Shown here in pieces: positions 16,925 through 27,025 of a stretch of 40,004 bases of DNA. Source of the DNA: Lysobacterales bacterium (GTDB lineage: Bacteria; Pseudomonadota; Gammaproteobacteria; Xanthomonadales; Marinicellaceae); NCBI GenBank assembly GCA_026996795.1, contig JALWKC010000207.1:1-40004 (forward strand), in the 5' to 3' direction. The notes below the pieces were generated by a model. The model had not been told where the DNA came from. It made no database searches and saw nothing but the letters and a program-made list of their open reading frames with translations. The stretch's first letter is position 1; every line of letters begins with the position of its first letter. A program made the translations under genes and the position numbers.

Positions 16925-18274
16925 ATGAATGCCAAAACAGAATCCAGCAACAAGGAAAATTCAACCCTTTGGGACAAATGCATCCACCGCCTGCAGGCGG
17001 AAATCGACAGCAGTGATATTGCCCTTTTTCTCAAGCCGTTGCGTTTCACGGAAACAGACAATGGGCTGGCGCTTTTTGCACCCAACGAAATCGTGGCGCA
17101 GCGGGTGCGTGACAATTACCTGCTCCTGATTCGCGCCGCCTGCGAGGAAATCCGCCAGCAACCCTGTGAGGTCACGCTGCACTTGAGTGCCGATGGCAGC
17201 CTGCCAAAACGCAAACGGCCCAGCACCTTACCGGAACGCCCGCAGGCGCGGTTGCAATCCAACATCAACCCACGCTTTACCTTTGATAACTTTGTCGAAG
17301 GTCAGTCCAACACCATTGCCAAGCATTCGGCCTTGCAAATCGCCGAAGAACCTCAGGTGGAATACAATCCCTTGCTGCTGTATGGATCCACCGGGCTGGG
17401 AAAAACCCACCTGCTGCACGCCATTGGCAACCGCATTCTGGAACTGCAGCCCAACGCCATTGTTTACTACACGCACTCCGAACAGTTCGTTAACGCCACC
17501 ATCCGCGCCATCAAGAACCAGGAAATGGATCAGTTAAAGGAACAGTTTCGTTCCGTGGACGCCCTGTTGATCGATGACATCCAGTTTTTTGCCGGCAAGG
17601 AACGCACCCAGGAAGAATTTTTTCACACCTTTAATTCCCTGCTTGAACTCAAACAACGGGTCATCATCACCTGTGACCGTTACCCGAAAGAAGTCAATGG
17701 CCTGAAGAATCGTCTCAAATCCCGGCTGGGCTGGGGCCTGAGCGTGGCCATTGACCCACCGGATTTCGAAACCCGGGTGGCCATCCTGCTACAGAAAGCA
17801 CGCCAGCAGGGCATCAACATTTCTGACCAAGTGGCTTTTTACATTGCCAAAAAATTGCGTTCCAACATTCGCGAACTGGAAGGCGCTCTCAACACCCTAT
17901 GGGCCAATGCACGCTTTACCGGCGCCACCATCGACATTGAATTTACCAAGCAGACACTGCGTGAACTGTTCACCATTCACCACCGCCAGGTGACCATTGA
18001 AAACATTCAGAAAGCCACGGCCAATTACTATGGCATTCGGCTTTCTGACCTGCTGTCCAAAAAACGCACCCGCTCCATTGCCCGCCCCCGTCAGCTGGCC
18101 ATGTACCTGGCCAAGGAACTCACGGACAAAAGCCTGCCGGAAATTGGCGAGGCCTTCGGCGGCCGCGATCACACCACGGTGTTGCATGCCTGCCGCAAAA
18201 TGCAACAACTGTTTAACGAGGAACCCGATTACGCCGAAGACAGGCAAAAACTCATCAACCTGCTCACGGAATAA
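16925..18274 (+). CDS. dnaA: Chromosomal replication initiator protein DnaA
   Basis: A 449-aa AAA+ initiator that binds DnaA boxes and melts the origin. Domain I starts at LWDKCIHRLQAEI; a short basic linker (domain II) leads to domain III, which begins NPRFTFDNFVEGQSN. Domain III has Walker A GSTGLGKTH, Walker B LLIDDIQFF and the arginine-finger region; domain IV has the DNA-binding signature GGRDHTTVLHACRKM. Length and order are normal. It heads the dnaA-dnaN-recF-gyrB series, with the probable origin immediately downstream. Confidence 0.98.
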   Translation: MNAKTESSNKENSTLWDKCIHRLQAEIDSSDIALFLKPLRFTETDNGLALFAPNEIVAQRVRDNYLLLIRAACEEIRQQPCEVTLHLSADGSLPKRKRPSTLPERPQARLQSNINPRFTFDNFVEGQSNTIAKHSALQIAEEPQVEYNPLLLYGSTGLGKTHLLHAIGNRILELQPNAIVYYTHSEQFVNATIRAIKNQEMDQLKEQFRSVDALLIDDIQFFAGKERTQEEFFHTFNSLLELKQRVIITCDRYPKEVNGLKNRLKSRLGWGLSVAIDPPDFETRVAILLQKARQQGINISDQVAFYIAKKLRSNIRELEGALNTLWANARFTGATIDIEFTKQTLRELFTIHHRQVTIENIQKATANYYGIRLSDLLSKKRTRSIARPRQLAMYLAKELTDKSLPEIGEAFGGRDHTTVLHACRKMQQLFNEEPDYAEDRQKLINLLTE

Positions 18275-18314
18275 GCCTTGAGTTATCAGCAGATGAATAA
18301 CTTGGCTCACTCGC

Positions 18315-18345
18315 TGTGGGTAAGCTGTGGGTAAGTCGGGGATAA
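18315..18345 (-). promoter_or_regulatory. Three DnaA-box-like sites in 11-bp phase
   Basis: On the minus strand TTACCCACA occurs at 18323-18315 and 18334-18326 (each one mismatch from TTATCCACA), and a weaker TTATCCCCG at 18345-18337. The starts are spaced by exactly 11 bp, about one helical turn, which favours cooperative DnaA loading. Confidence 0.65.
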
Positions 18346-18371
18346 AAACAGCCGCTAAACTTAAACACAAC

Positions 18372-18380
18372 TTATCCACA
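18372..18380 (+). promoter_or_regulatory. Consensus DnaA box
   Basis: TTATCCACA, a perfect match to the high-affinity DnaA box, on the plus strand in the dnaA-dnaN gap. Confidence 0.85.
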
Positions 18381-18436
18381 GCTTAATCCTTTTGCACTCG
18401 GTGCTTCTTTTGCCTTAAAATCAATCACTTAAGCGC

Positions 18437-18471
18437 TTATCCACGGGCTTGTGCCAAGCCTATAACTACTG
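18437..18471 (+). promoter_or_regulatory. DnaA box plus DnaA-trio-like element (basal unwinding element)
   Basis: TTATCCACG (18437-18445, one mismatch) is followed by a GC-rich inverted repeat GGCTT-gtgcc-AAGCC (18446-18460) and then CTA-TAA-CTA-CTG (18460-18471). Read on the other strand 3' to 5' this is GAT-ATT-GAT-GAC, close to the GAT repeats of the DnaA-trio. An A/T-only stretch GTTTTTATAAAGATAATG follows. The order and polarity match the basal unwinding element described in Bacillus. Confidence 0.5.
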
Positions 18472-18486
18472 GTTTTTATAAAGATA

Positions 18487-19617
18487 ATGAAAATAACAGC
18501 ACAGCGAGAAACCTTACTCCACGCCCTGGGACAAACCATCGGGGTGATTGAAAAGAAACAGACACTGCCTATTCTGGGTAACTTCCTCATCAAAGCCAAA
18601 AGCGATGAACACCCAAAACTAAACAGCGGCGAATTGACAATTATTGGCAGCGACCTGGAAGTGGAAATGCGAAGCTCGCTTCACGCAGAAGTTTATGAAC
18701 CTGGAAGCACCACACTTCCTGCCCGAAAGTTGTTTGATATCTGCAAGGCTTTACCTGATGGATCATTGATCACAATAGCGCATGAAGCAAATAGCCCCAA
18801 GGTGACCGTCAGCGCCAACAGGAGCCGTTTCAGCCTTGCTTCGCTGCCGGCTGATGAATACCCCTTGATTGAAGGGGTTCAGGCCGTGGACAGCTTCCAG
18901 GTAAAGACGGATGACCTGATCCGCCTGTTGCAGCAAACCGCTTTTGCCATGGCCAGCCAGGATGTGCGCTATTTTCTTAACGGGCTGCTGCTGGAGCTGG
19001 ATGAAAACACCATTCGCACTGTGGCCACCGACGGCCACCGACTGGCGCTGGCTGAGGCGCCTTTTTCGCATACCGAAAGCGTCAAGCACCAGATTATCAT
19101 TCCTCGCAAAGGGGTGCTGGAGTTACAAAAGCTGCTCAAGGACGCGCCGGAATTTATCCAGATCAACATTGGCCGAAACCATATCAGCGCCACCTTGGGC
19201 CAAACCGCATTCACCTCCAAGCTCATTGATGGCCGTTTCCCCGACTACAACCTGGTGATTCCCCTGGACATCGATCTCACCATGCAGGTTAACAAGGAGC
19301 AGGCACGGTCTGCGTTCCAGCGCGCCTCCATCCTGTCCAACGAACAATACAAAGGAGTTAAGTTTAAAATATCTACTAATAAACTTGTCTTGATCGGGCA
19401 TAATCCGGAACAGGAAGAATCGGAGGAAGAACTGGCGGTGGAAACCGATATCGCTGATCTGAGTACGGGGTTTAACGTCAATTACCTGCTGGACGCGATC
19501 AACAGTCTGGACAGTGAAAACGTGTTGTTCAGTTTCAAGGACGCCACCAGCAGCTGCGTGGTGAGGGATCCGGACAACAACCGCTGTCGCCAGATCATTA
19601 TGCCTTTGCGCCTTTAG
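18487..19617 (+). CDS. dnaN: DNA polymerase III beta subunit (sliding clamp)
   Basis: A 376-aa processivity clamp, starting MKITAQRETLLHALGQTIGVIEKKQTLPIL-like and ending CVVRDPDNNRCRQIIMPLRL in family style; it is about 10 residues longer than E. coli DnaN because of an acidic insertion (about 308-318, EQEESEEEL). No Shine-Dalgarno sequence precedes its ATG, and the leader is AT-rich, being part of the proposed unwinding region. It lies between the origin and recF. Confidence 0.97.
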   Translation: MKITAQRETLLHALGQTIGVIEKKQTLPILGNFLIKAKSDEHPKLNSGELTIIGSDLEVEMRSSLHAEVYEPGSTTLPARKLFDICKALPDGSLITIAHEANSPKVTVSANRSRFSLASLPADEYPLIEGVQAVDSFQVKTDDLIRLLQQTAFAMASQDVRYFLNGLLLELDENTIRTVATDGHRLALAEAPFSHTESVKHQIIIPRKGVLELQKLLKDAPEFIQINIGRNHISATLGQTAFTSKLIDGRFPDYNLVIPLDIDLTMQVNKEQARSAFQRASILSNEQYKGVKFKISTNKLVLIGHNPEQEESEEELAVETDIADLSTGFNVNYLLDAINSLDSENVLFSFKDATSSCVVRDPDNNRCRQIIMPLRL

Positions 19618-19625
19618 GTGGAACT

Positions 19626-19654
19626 GGATTAGTCATTCAATTTTGAGCTAATCC
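19626..19654. repeat. Inverted repeat between dnaN and recF
   Basis: GGATTAG (19626-19632) and CTAATCC (19648-19654) form a 7-bp stem with a 15-nt loop. No T-run follows the stem, so it is not a standard terminator; it could act on RNA stability or be an operator. Confidence 0.45.
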
Positions 19655-19693
19655 GGCGGCCTCTGTTTACTCCGAAATTCGCTGAGAAGGTCC

Positions 19694-20782
19694 ATGCACC
19701 TGACGCGCTTGCGCATACGTCATTTTCGCAGTCTTCACGAGTGCGATTGGCAACCTGTTGATGGGCTCAATGTCCTGACCGGGCCCAATGGCATTGGTAA
19801 AACCTCTTTCCTTGAAGCCATCTACTTTTTGTCCAGCGGCAAGTCCTTTCGTCCCGGTGGCATACAGAACCTGATTACCCACGGCCAGTCTTCACTGTCG
19901 GTCTTTGCCGAAAGCCACCAGGTGGGCAACCAATACCGACTTGGCGTGTCTAAAGACAAGCAGGGTGTTGTCAAGGCACGCCTGCAGGATCTGACCCTCA
20001 AGGGCATTACGCCCATTTCGCTCCTGTTGCCGGTGGTGGCCATTCACAGTTGTTCTTATCACTTTGTGGATTCCGGACCGGAAACCAAACGGCGGTTTCT
20101 GGATTGGTTGACGTTTCACGTGAAACCCGATCATTTACTGCTTTGGAAAAAATACCGCTACCTGTTGAAACAGGCCAACGCCCTGTTGAAACAAGGCAAC
20201 AATACTTTTACTGACCGTCACTTTTGGTATGAGCAACTGGCCGAGTCCGGAACCGCTTTGGATGCCCAGCGACGCGCCGTGTTTGAGCTGCTGGTTGAAG
20301 AGTGTGGTTCACGCTGGAATAGCGGCTTATTAAAACAAACAGGAATTAAACTCCATTACTGCAGTGGGTGGAAAAGTGAAAAGGAATTACTGGGTGAACT
20401 GCTGCATCAGGATGAGCGGCATGTCCGTTATGGTGCCATCACCGTGGGGCCGCATCGCATGGACGTGCGAATTATGGCAGGGCCAGGAGAGGCCCGGAAA
20501 ATTCTGTCGCGTGGACAGAAGAAATTGCTGGCCATAGAAATGTACCTGACTCAGGTTCAGATGATTTATGAATCCACCGGGCGCTGGCCGGTGGTGTGCC
20601 TGGATGACCTGGACGCGGAATTGGACCAGGAACACCTGCAGTACGTGTTTAATCAATTCGAGACCATAGACACGCAGGTTTTTGCCAGCAGTTTGCACCC
20701 GGAGGTGATTGCTAATCATTTTCCGGTGCATAAGGAAAGCCGTGTGTTTCACGTGAAACATGATCTGATCAGAGATAGCTGA
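19694..20782 (+). CDS. recF: DNA replication and repair protein RecF
   Basis: A 362-aa SMC-like ATPase that helps load RecA at single-strand gaps with RecO and RecR. It has Walker A GPNGIGKTS (about 30-38), the signature LSRGQKKLLAIEMYL and Walker B PVVCLDDLDAELD. Length is normal (E. coli 357). An AGAAGG site precedes the ATG. Its coding sequence contains two parS-type palindromes, at 20112 and 20745, both read as FHVK in the protein. Confidence 0.97.
   Translation: MHLTRLRIRHFRSLHECDWQPVDGLNVLTGPNGIGKTSFLEAIYFLSSGKSFRPGGIQNLITHGQSSLSVFAESHQVGNQYRLGVSKDKQGVVKARLQDLTLKGITPISLLLPVVAIHSCSYHFVDSGPETKRRFLDWLTFHVKPDHLLLWKKYRYLLKQANALLKQGNNTFTDRHFWYEQLAESGTALDAQRRAVFELLVEECGSRWNSGLLKQTGIKLHYCSGWKSEKELLGELLHQDERHVRYGAITVGPHRMDVRIMAGPGEARKILSRGQKKLLAIEMYLTQVQMIYESTGRWPVVCLDDLDAELDQEHLQYVFNQFETIDTQVFASSLHPEVIANHFPVHKESRVFHVKHDLIRDS
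20112..20127. other. parS-like centromere site 1 (inside recF)
   Basis: CGTTTCACGTGAAACC contains the perfect 14-bp palindrome GTTTCACGTGAAAC and differs from the ParB-binding consensus TGTTTCACGTGAAACA only at the outer bases. It lies about 1.7 kb from the proposed origin. Confidence 0.75.
20745..20760. other. parS centromere site 2 (perfect, 3' end of recF)
   Basis: TGTTTCACGTGAAACA is an exact 16-bp match to the classic parS sequence bound by ParB. It ends 19 bp before the recF stop codon. Together with site 1 it marks the origin-proximal centromere, as is usual for ParABS bacteria. The parA and parB genes are not in this window. Confidence 0.9.
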
Positions 20783-20843
20783 TCGTCCACTTGCCGGCAA
20801 TAAACGCCTTGATTGGGAACCCCGGCTTTGGCACTGGCAATAA

Positions 20844-23297
<2,454 letters not shown>

Positions 23298-23310
23298 AAG
23301 GAACCGACAA

Positions 23311-24216
23311 ATGACAGACAAGATAATGGAAAAAATTGACCAGATGGTCAAAAGTCAGCCGGTGGTGCTGTTTATGAAAGGCACACCGCAAGCGCCCATG
23401 TGCGGGTTTTCTGCCAACACCGTGCGCATTTTGCGAGATGTTCTGGGTGAGGACTTTGCCACCGTCAACGTTCTGGAAGATCAGGCCATCCGGGAAGGCA
23501 TCAAACAGTATGGCCAGTGGCCCACCATCCCGCAGCTGTATGTGGACGGTGAATTGGTGGGTGGAAATGATATTGTTACAGAAATGTACAATACCGGCGA
23601 GTTGCATGAATTGCTGGGGTTGTCCCCACCGGATCGCACGGCACCGGAAATAGCCATCACTGAAGAAGCCCGAAAGCACATTGAATCCGGGCTCGAAGAA
23701 CTGGGCGACCAGGTGTTGTACCTGAACATTGATGATCAATTCAACACCCGTTTCAGTGTTGAACAGCCCAAAGGCTATGAGATTGTGGCTGATGCCAATG
23801 GCATTCCCATCTACATGGATATCGGCACCGCCAAACGGGCCAATGGTATTGAAATCGACTGGGTGGATGACATCCAGGGCTCAGGCCTGGTGATTCGCAA
23901 CCCCAATGAACCGGCACCGGTTAAGCAACTCAGCGCCCAGGCGCTGAAACAACGACTGGATGCGGGTGATGATTTTAAAATCTATGACGTGCGCTCCGAA
24001 CAGCAAATGGCAACCGGTACCGTCCCGGGCGCGCGCAGACTGGACAAAAGCCGCATTGCGGAAATCGAACAGATGCCCAAGGACACGCCACTGGTTTTCG
24101 TCTGCAACATGGGCAACACCAGCCAGGGCGCGGCGGAATTCTTTCGCAAGAAAGGCTTCACTAACGTGCATAATCTGGCCGGAGGTGTGGCTGCTTGGCA
24201 ATCCCTGGGCGATTGA
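23311..24216 (+). CDS. Monothiol glutaredoxin fused to an IscA-like and a rhodanese domain
   Basis: A 301-aa three-part protein; ATG 23311 follows AAAGGA. Residues 1-105 are a monothiol (Grx4/GrxD-type) glutaredoxin with the active site CGFS (C31), which in this family carries Fe-S clusters and not disulfide chemistry. Residues about 115-195 resemble an A-type carrier (IscA/HesB fold) ending IRNPNEP, but with no cysteine, so it cannot bind a cluster in the usual way. Residues 205-301 are a rhodanese-like domain (IYDVRSEQQ, active-site C265 in [15 protein letters not shown]). A role linking Fe-S handling and sulfur transfer is inferred. Related long glutaredoxins occur in some other gammaproteobacteria, from memory. 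It begins 13 bp after gyrB and may be co-transcribed. Confidence 0.9.
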   Translation: MTDKIMEKIDQMVKSQPVVLFMKGTPQAPMCGFSANTVRILRDVLGEDFATVNVLEDQAIREGIKQYGQWPTIPQLYVDGELVGGNDIVTEMYNTGELHELLGLSPPDRTAPEIAITEEARKHIESGLEELGDQVLYLNIDDQFNTRFSVEQPKGYEIVADANGIPIYMDIGTAKRANGIEIDWVDDIQGSGLVIRNPNEPAPVKQLSAQALKQRLDAGDDFKIYDVRSEQQMATGTVPGARRLDKSRIAEIEQMPKDTPLVFVCNMGNTSQGAAEFFRKKGFTNVHNLAGGVAAWQSLGD

Positions 24217-24222
24217 CAGCCA

Positions 24223-24684
24223 ATGAATAGACGGTTTCTGCAGCGCCTGATAAGAAAGAAAAAATGGTTGTTGCTGGCGCTACTGGCGGCCACCTGGCTG
24301 CTAAAGGAGAATACCAACGGTCGGTCCTGGTCTGGTCAGGCTGACCCTGGCACTAACAGCAGTGTTATCACGGCGCCTGCCACATGGCAAGATGGAAGCA
24401 TGGTGCGGGTTCGAGGAACCGTGCTAAAGGTGCTCAAAACCGATAATCGGGGCAGTCGACACCAGCGATGGTTGATGCAGGTGCCTGGTCGTGAACAGAC
24501 GCTACTGGTGGCTCACAACATTGATCTGGCGTCGGTGGTGCCCCTGCAGGCCGGAGACACCCTTGAGGTGTACGGCCAGTTTGAAAACAACGCCAAAGGC
24601 GGGCTGTTGCACTGGACACACGATGATCCCAAAGGCCGTCATGTCGGTGGGTGGATACGCCACAAAAACCAGCTTTATCATTAA
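24223..24684 (+). CDS. DUF3465-family protein
   Basis: A 153-aa protein with an N-terminal basic-hydrophobic segment (KKKWLLLALLAATWLL) that is a membrane anchor or signal peptide. The rest is a small beta-rich domain with VRGTVLKVLKTDNRGSRHQRW and ends with the conserved HWTHDDPKGRHVGGWI, typical of DUF3465. In that family the fold is thought to be OB-like and nucleic-acid or ligand binding, but no function is established. It lies 6 bp after the glutaredoxin gene and is probably co-transcribed. Confidence 0.8.
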   Translation: MNRRFLQRLIRKKKWLLLALLAATWLLKENTNGRSWSGQADPGTNSSVITAPATWQDGSMVRVRGTVLKVLKTDNRGSRHQRWLMQVPGREQTLLVAHNIDLASVVPLQAGDTLEVYGQFENNAKGGLLHWTHDDPKGRHVGGWIRHKNQLYH

Positions 24685-24750
24685 CAGAGCTTCCTTAGCC
24701 GCTCTGGTCTTAAGAAAACCGAAGCACAAAGCAGCACAGGCAACCCGAGC

Positions 24751-25173
24751 ATGTGGAAAAAAGAAATCAGCCTTGAACAACTTAACCAGTTTGCCACCAC
24801 GGGACTGGCGCAATGCCTCAACATCCAGATAAGCCAATTGAATGCTGACAGCCTGTGTGCCAGCATGCCGGTGAATGAATGCACCCGTCAGCCTTTTGGC
24901 CTGTTGCACGGTGGCGCCAGTGCTGCGCTGGCTGAGACCGTGGCCAGCATCGGCGCCTACCTTATGCTTGAGGACGACCAGCAGGCCGTGGGGCTGGAAC
25001 TCAATATTAACCACCTGCGGGCGCAACGTGAGGGCATAGTCTGTGCCTGTGCCAAGCCTCTTCACGTGGGCCGACGCACCCAGGTCTGGGACATCGATAT
25101 TCGCAATCAGGACAATAAACGCGTGGCCGTGGCCCGCTTGACTGTCAGTGTGATTCAGGCAGAAAGCCATTGA
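24751..25173 (+). CDS. Hotdog-fold acyl-CoA thioesterase (YdiI/MenI/PaaI-like)
   Basis: A 140-aa single hotdog domain with FGLLHGGASAALAETVAS; E62 in this motif corresponds to the catalytic Glu of E. coli YdiI, which hydrolyses 1,4-dihydroxy-2-naphthoyl-CoA. The substrate is uncertain: no menaquinone genes are nearby, and the following acyltransferase and hydrolase suggest a lipid-related acyl-CoA role. Its stop codon overlaps the TTG start of the next gene (TTGA). Confidence 0.88.
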   Translation: MWKKEISLEQLNQFATTGLAQCLNIQISQLNADSLCASMPVNECTRQPFGLLHGGASAALAETVASIGAYLMLEDDQQAVGLELNINHLRAQREGIVCACAKPLHVGRRTQVWDIDIRNQDNKRVAVARLTVSVIQAESH

Positions 25174-25949
25174 AAGGTACGCTGCGCCTGATAGGCCGTG
25201 GCAGTGGCCTGTTACTGATGTTGCTGGGGGTGTTGCCTGTGGTGTTATTGGCCCTGGCTGTGTTGCGTCGTGGGCAAAGCAGGGCGGGCTACGATCGTGT
25301 TGTTCGTGCTTGGTCCTCCGCCTTATTGAAGGTGTTTGGATTGACAGTAAGCCATGCAGGAAAGCCGGCCAGTGCGCCGGTTTTTCTGGTGGCCAACCAC
25401 GTGTCCTGGCTGGATATCCCGGTCATTCACAGCGGAGTCACGGCCGGATTTGTGGCCAAGGCAGAAATTGCCCGCTGGCCGTTGTTGGGTTGGGTGGTCA
25501 AATGTGGCGAAACGGTTTTTCACCAACGCGGACAGAGCGATTCGCGTCAACGCGTATTGCAGGCGCTGCAACAACGGCTGAAAGCGGGACGCAACGTGGC
25601 GGTGTTTCCGGAAGGGAAAACCACCGATGGGTCGGCGCTGGGGCGATTTCACCGCCAGCTGTTGCGGGCCGCTGTTGAAACACAAAGCCCCATTCAGCCC
25701 GTGGCCATTGAATACTGGAACCACCAACAGCAACGCCATCAGACCTTGCCTTTTCACGCTGGAGAAACGTTTTTACATAACGTCTGGCGGTTGCTGAAAA
25801 TGCCTCCTGGTCGTGTCCAGGTGCACTGGTTGCCGCCTTTGTCCACCGAAGCCATGGATGGTAAACCACCTGAAACCCGTCACCTGGCACAACGTGCCCA
25901 GCAAGCCATTGAACAGCAACTGATCAAAGACCACTACTGGCCAGCATGA
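25170..25949 (+). CDS. 1-acyl-sn-glycerol-3-phosphate acyltransferase-like protein (PlsC family)
   Basis: A 259-aa membrane-associated acyltransferase starting with TTG at 25170, overlapping the previous stop. An N-terminal hydrophobic helix (LLLMLLGVLPVVLLALAVL) is followed by the catalytic HX4D motif in NHVSWLD and the substrate-binding FPEGKTTDG. It probably transfers an acyl chain to a lysophospholipid or related acceptor; lyso-ornithine lipid acyltransferase (OlsA) is an alternative within the family. It overlaps the next gene by 4 bp (ATGA). Confidence 0.88.
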   Translation: MKGTLRLIGRGSGLLLMLLGVLPVVLLALAVLRRGQSRAGYDRVVRAWSSALLKVFGLTVSHAGKPASAPVFLVANHVSWLDIPVIHSGVTAGFVAKAEIARWPLLGWVVKCGETVFHQRGQSDSRQRVLQALQQRLKAGRNVAVFPEGKTTDGSALGRFHRQLLRAAVETQSPIQPVAIEYWNHQQQRHQTLPFHAGETFLHNVWRLLKMPPGRVQVHWLPPLSTEAMDGKPPETRHLAQRAQQAIEQQLIKDHYWPA

Positions 25950-26902
25950 GACGTATCCTGGACAACCCGCACGTACAAAGTTTGCTGGCAAGCTCACCCT
26001 GGCGTTTACGTCGACTGCGGCACAGCAATCCGGTGCAGCTAAAAAGCCAGGACATCGTATTGGAAACGCCTGATGCCAAACTCTTGTGCCGCTACGCTGC
26101 GGCAGAAGAAGGCCGTGCCCCAAAGCAACTGATGGTTTTGCTGCATGGCTGGGAAGGGCGTTCCGAATCCACCTACATCCAGCTTCTGGCTGACACCCTT
26201 TACCGTCAGGGGGTGAGCGTTGCCCGCTTGAATTTTCGGGATCACGGCAACACGCACCACCTGAACCGGGGGTTGTTTCATTCCTGCCGACTGAGTGAGG
26301 TGGCCGATGCCGTGCGTGCGCTGCAAGACAAATACCAGCCTTGGCATTTGTTTCTGGCCGGTTTTTCACTGGGTGGCAATTTTGCCATGCGGGTAAACGC
26401 CGTGGCCGGTGAGAAAGGCATTAAACTGGCTCAGGTGTTTGCCGTGTCTCCGGTCGTGGATCCCTGCAGTGCCATGTTGGCCATAGAGGCCAGCCCGGTT
26501 TATCGGCGTTATTTTATGCGTAAATGGAAAAAGTCCCTGCAGCGCAAGCAGCAACACTACCCGGAAATTTTCTCAGGCACCGGCTGGAAAAGGCACCGCT
26601 CGCTGGATGCGCTGACCCAGGAACTGGTTCTGCGACACACGCCGTTTAAAAAGACCACCGAGTATTACCGGGGCTATGAATTAACCGACAATGTATTGAA
26701 TGCGTTACAGGCCCCAACCCATGTTATTACGGCTGAAGACGACCCCATCATCCCTGTAAAGGATTTCAAACGGATGGAAGGAAGAAAGAACGTTCGCTTG
26801 TTGAAAATGCCGCGTGGTGGCCATTGCGGTTTTGTCACAGATTGGTGCGGACACAGCTGGGTGGAAGCATACATCAGCAGGCAGCTGCAAAAACACGGAT
26901 AA
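25946..26902 (+). CDS. YheT-family alpha/beta hydrolase
   Basis: A 318-aa alpha/beta hydrolase of the YheT type. It has the oxyanion region LLHGWEGRSES, NFRDHGNTHHLNRGLFHS, the nucleophile elbow GFSLGGN, the acid in TAEDDPIIPVKDF and the catalytic His in PRGGHCGF. YheT proteins are putative esterases of unknown substrate. Overlap with the acyltransferase (ATGA) suggests a shared job in lipid turnover, an inference from operon structure. Confidence 0.9.
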   Translation: MRRILDNPHVQSLLASSPWRLRRLRHSNPVQLKSQDIVLETPDAKLLCRYAAAEEGRAPKQLMVLLHGWEGRSESTYIQLLADTLYRQGVSVARLNFRDHGNTHHLNRGLFHSCRLSEVADAVRALQDKYQPWHLFLAGFSLGGNFAMRVNAVAGEKGIKLAQVFAVSPVVDPCSAMLAIEASPVYRRYFMRKWKKSLQRKQQHYPEIFSGTGWKRHRSLDALTQELVLRHTPFKKTTEYYRGYELTDNVLNALQAPTHVITAEDDPIIPVKDFKRMEGRKNVRLLKMPRGGHCGFVTDWCGHSWVEAYISRQLQKHG

Positions 26903-27025
26903 TAGCCCATTGAAAACTGCGTAAACTATTGCGCCTGTTCCAAAAAGGCCGCATTGGTAGCCAATGGCCCGGCGCTTGAATAAGAGACATTCCAGTGCCA
27001 GTTTAAACACCAAGCGAGAACAATC

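Larger units (their letters stand above)
18275..18486. other. Probable chromosomal origin (oriC) between dnaA and dnaN
   Basis: The 212-bp gap has clustered DnaA boxes, a DnaA-trio-like array and AT-rich DNA running into the dnaN start. These are the parts of a bacterial origin in the order box, GC-rich spacer, trio, unwinding region. It has no GATC sites, so Dam-based sequestration as in E. coli would not act here. The same boxes could also regulate dnaN. Assignment as oriC is an inference. Confidence 0.7.

Noticed and set aside
17043-17055. GTTTCACGGAAAC in dnaA, resembling parS
   Set aside because: It lacks one central base of the GTTTCACGTGAAAC palindrome, so ParB would not be expected to bind; treated as chance.
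26950-26970. CATTGG-TAG-CCAATG small hairpin upstream of the TPR gene
   Set aside because: A 6-bp stem with a 3-nt loop is too weak and common to call.
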